Shown here piece after piece: positions 63,768-64,000 of a DNA stretch of 64,000 nucleotides (within the stretch, counting starts at the first letter, position 1; every line of letters begins with the position of its first letter). Below the pieces are notes generated by a model. That model was not told the origin of the DNA, did not search any database, and worked only from the letters and a program-made list of their open reading frames with translations. A program made the translations under genes and the position numbers. Where the stretch lies: positions 62,001 through 126,000 of the forward strand of contig NZ_JAGTUF010000008.1 in NCBI RefSeq assembly GCF_018224925.1, read 5' to 3'. The DNA is from Magnetospirillum sulfuroxidans. Its GTDB lineage: Bacteria > Pseudomonadota > Alphaproteobacteria > Rhodospirillales > Magnetospirillaceae.

Positions 63768-64000
63768 ATGAAAGCTGCGTTCTGGCAGGTGGATGCGTTT
63801 GCCGAGAAACGGTTTGCCGGCAATCCGGCGGCGGTGATGCTGTTGCCCCATTGGCCCGAGGACGGGCTGATGCAGCAGGTGGCGGCGGAAAACAACCTGT
63901 CGGAAACCGCTTTTATTGTCCGCGAACCCGCAGGCTGGCGCATTCGCTGGTTTACCCCCAAGGTCGAAGTTGACCTGTGCGGTCACGCCACCCTGGCCGC
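63768..64000 (+). CDS. PhzF-family isomerase/epimerase, cut by the window end
   Basis: The first 77 residues of a PhzF-like protein: FWQVDAFAEKRFAGNPAAVM (DxFxxxxFxGNPAAV), AAENNLSETAFIV with the catalytic Glu, and the WFTPKVEVDLCGHAT motif. ATG at 63768 follows GGGGAGAGG. The rest lies beyond 64000. The product is probably a general epimerase-type enzyme rather than phenazine-related. Confidence 0.9.
   Translation, partial: MKAAFWQVDAFAEKRFAGNPAAVMLLPHWPEDGLMQQVAAENNLSETAFIVREPAGWRIRWFTPKVEVDLCGHATLA

Overview
The window looks like chromosome of a GC-rich alphaproteobacterium of the Rhodospirillales, most like Magnetospirillum or a close relative. This is judged from gene content and protein style only: norCBQD denitrification genes, an Irr/Fur-type regulator, a DUF485/acetate permease pair, a CysI-CysH-CysD-CysNC sulfate assimilation operon and many PAS histidine kinases. 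No rRNA, tRNA or CRISPR array was seen.

Positions 1-25400 are an accessory island. It opens with a truncated IS5 element. Next comes an IS3-family element (869-4663) that carries two further insertions, an IS1111/IS110 element (1814-3171) and an IS630 element (3321-4481). A large minus-strand NACHT-type NTPase with a putative C-terminal nuclease follows (4772-9010); it is a candidate antiphage protein. Beside it is a small XRE regulator with GACT-N3-AGTC operators resembling restriction-modification controller boxes, and three small unknown genes. Two unknown genes (11538-12826) and a deleted IS3 element (12938-14130) lead to an AT-richer four-gene plus-strand cluster (14415-18936): a divergent ThiC-like radical SAM protein, an iron-alcohol-dehydrogenase-like protein with changed metal ligands, a membrane-anchored terpene-cyclase-like alpha barrel and a thymidylate-kinase-like P-loop kinase. 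I do not recognise this combination, and it is the strongest candidate for an undescribed system. It abuts a decapitated tyrosine recombinase. A second IS3 copy (19349-23352) follows, with an IS66 element (19427-22502) inside it and a clean 8-bp target duplication. The island ends in debris: ThiF/JAB and Fic fragments, an orphan HigA-like antitoxin and another IS3 remnant.

Positions 25488-64000 are ordinary core genome, dense and mostly operonic. The order is: a sensor kinase, folB-folK, a LuxR-type response regulator and a hybrid kinase; cell-wall genes (a DUF882 protein and an L,D-transpeptidase); then sulfur assimilation (rhodanese, and divergently cysI-cysH-cysD-cysNC). Next come a PAS kinase, glutathione reductase, a decayed gene, an Irr-like regulator, a Fur-box-controlled regulator and a hemerythrin. 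The nitric oxide reductase cluster norC-norB-terminator-norQ-norD follows. After it are sulfurtransferase and cysteine synthase genes, NUDIX, a CopD-like protein, a ParA-like ATPase, uppP and a VOC protein. An acetate-permease gene with an apparent frameshift sits beside DUF485. The window ends with a CBS/DUF294 protein, thiD, a glycosyltransferase 25 and a truncated phzF-like gene.

Sulfur genes appear in two places (34.7-40.8 kb and 51.9-53.8 kb). Together they cover sulfate activation, APS/PAPS and sulfite reduction, cysteine synthesis and sulfur transfer. The nor genes and hemerythrin suggest low-oxygen, NO-exposed life.
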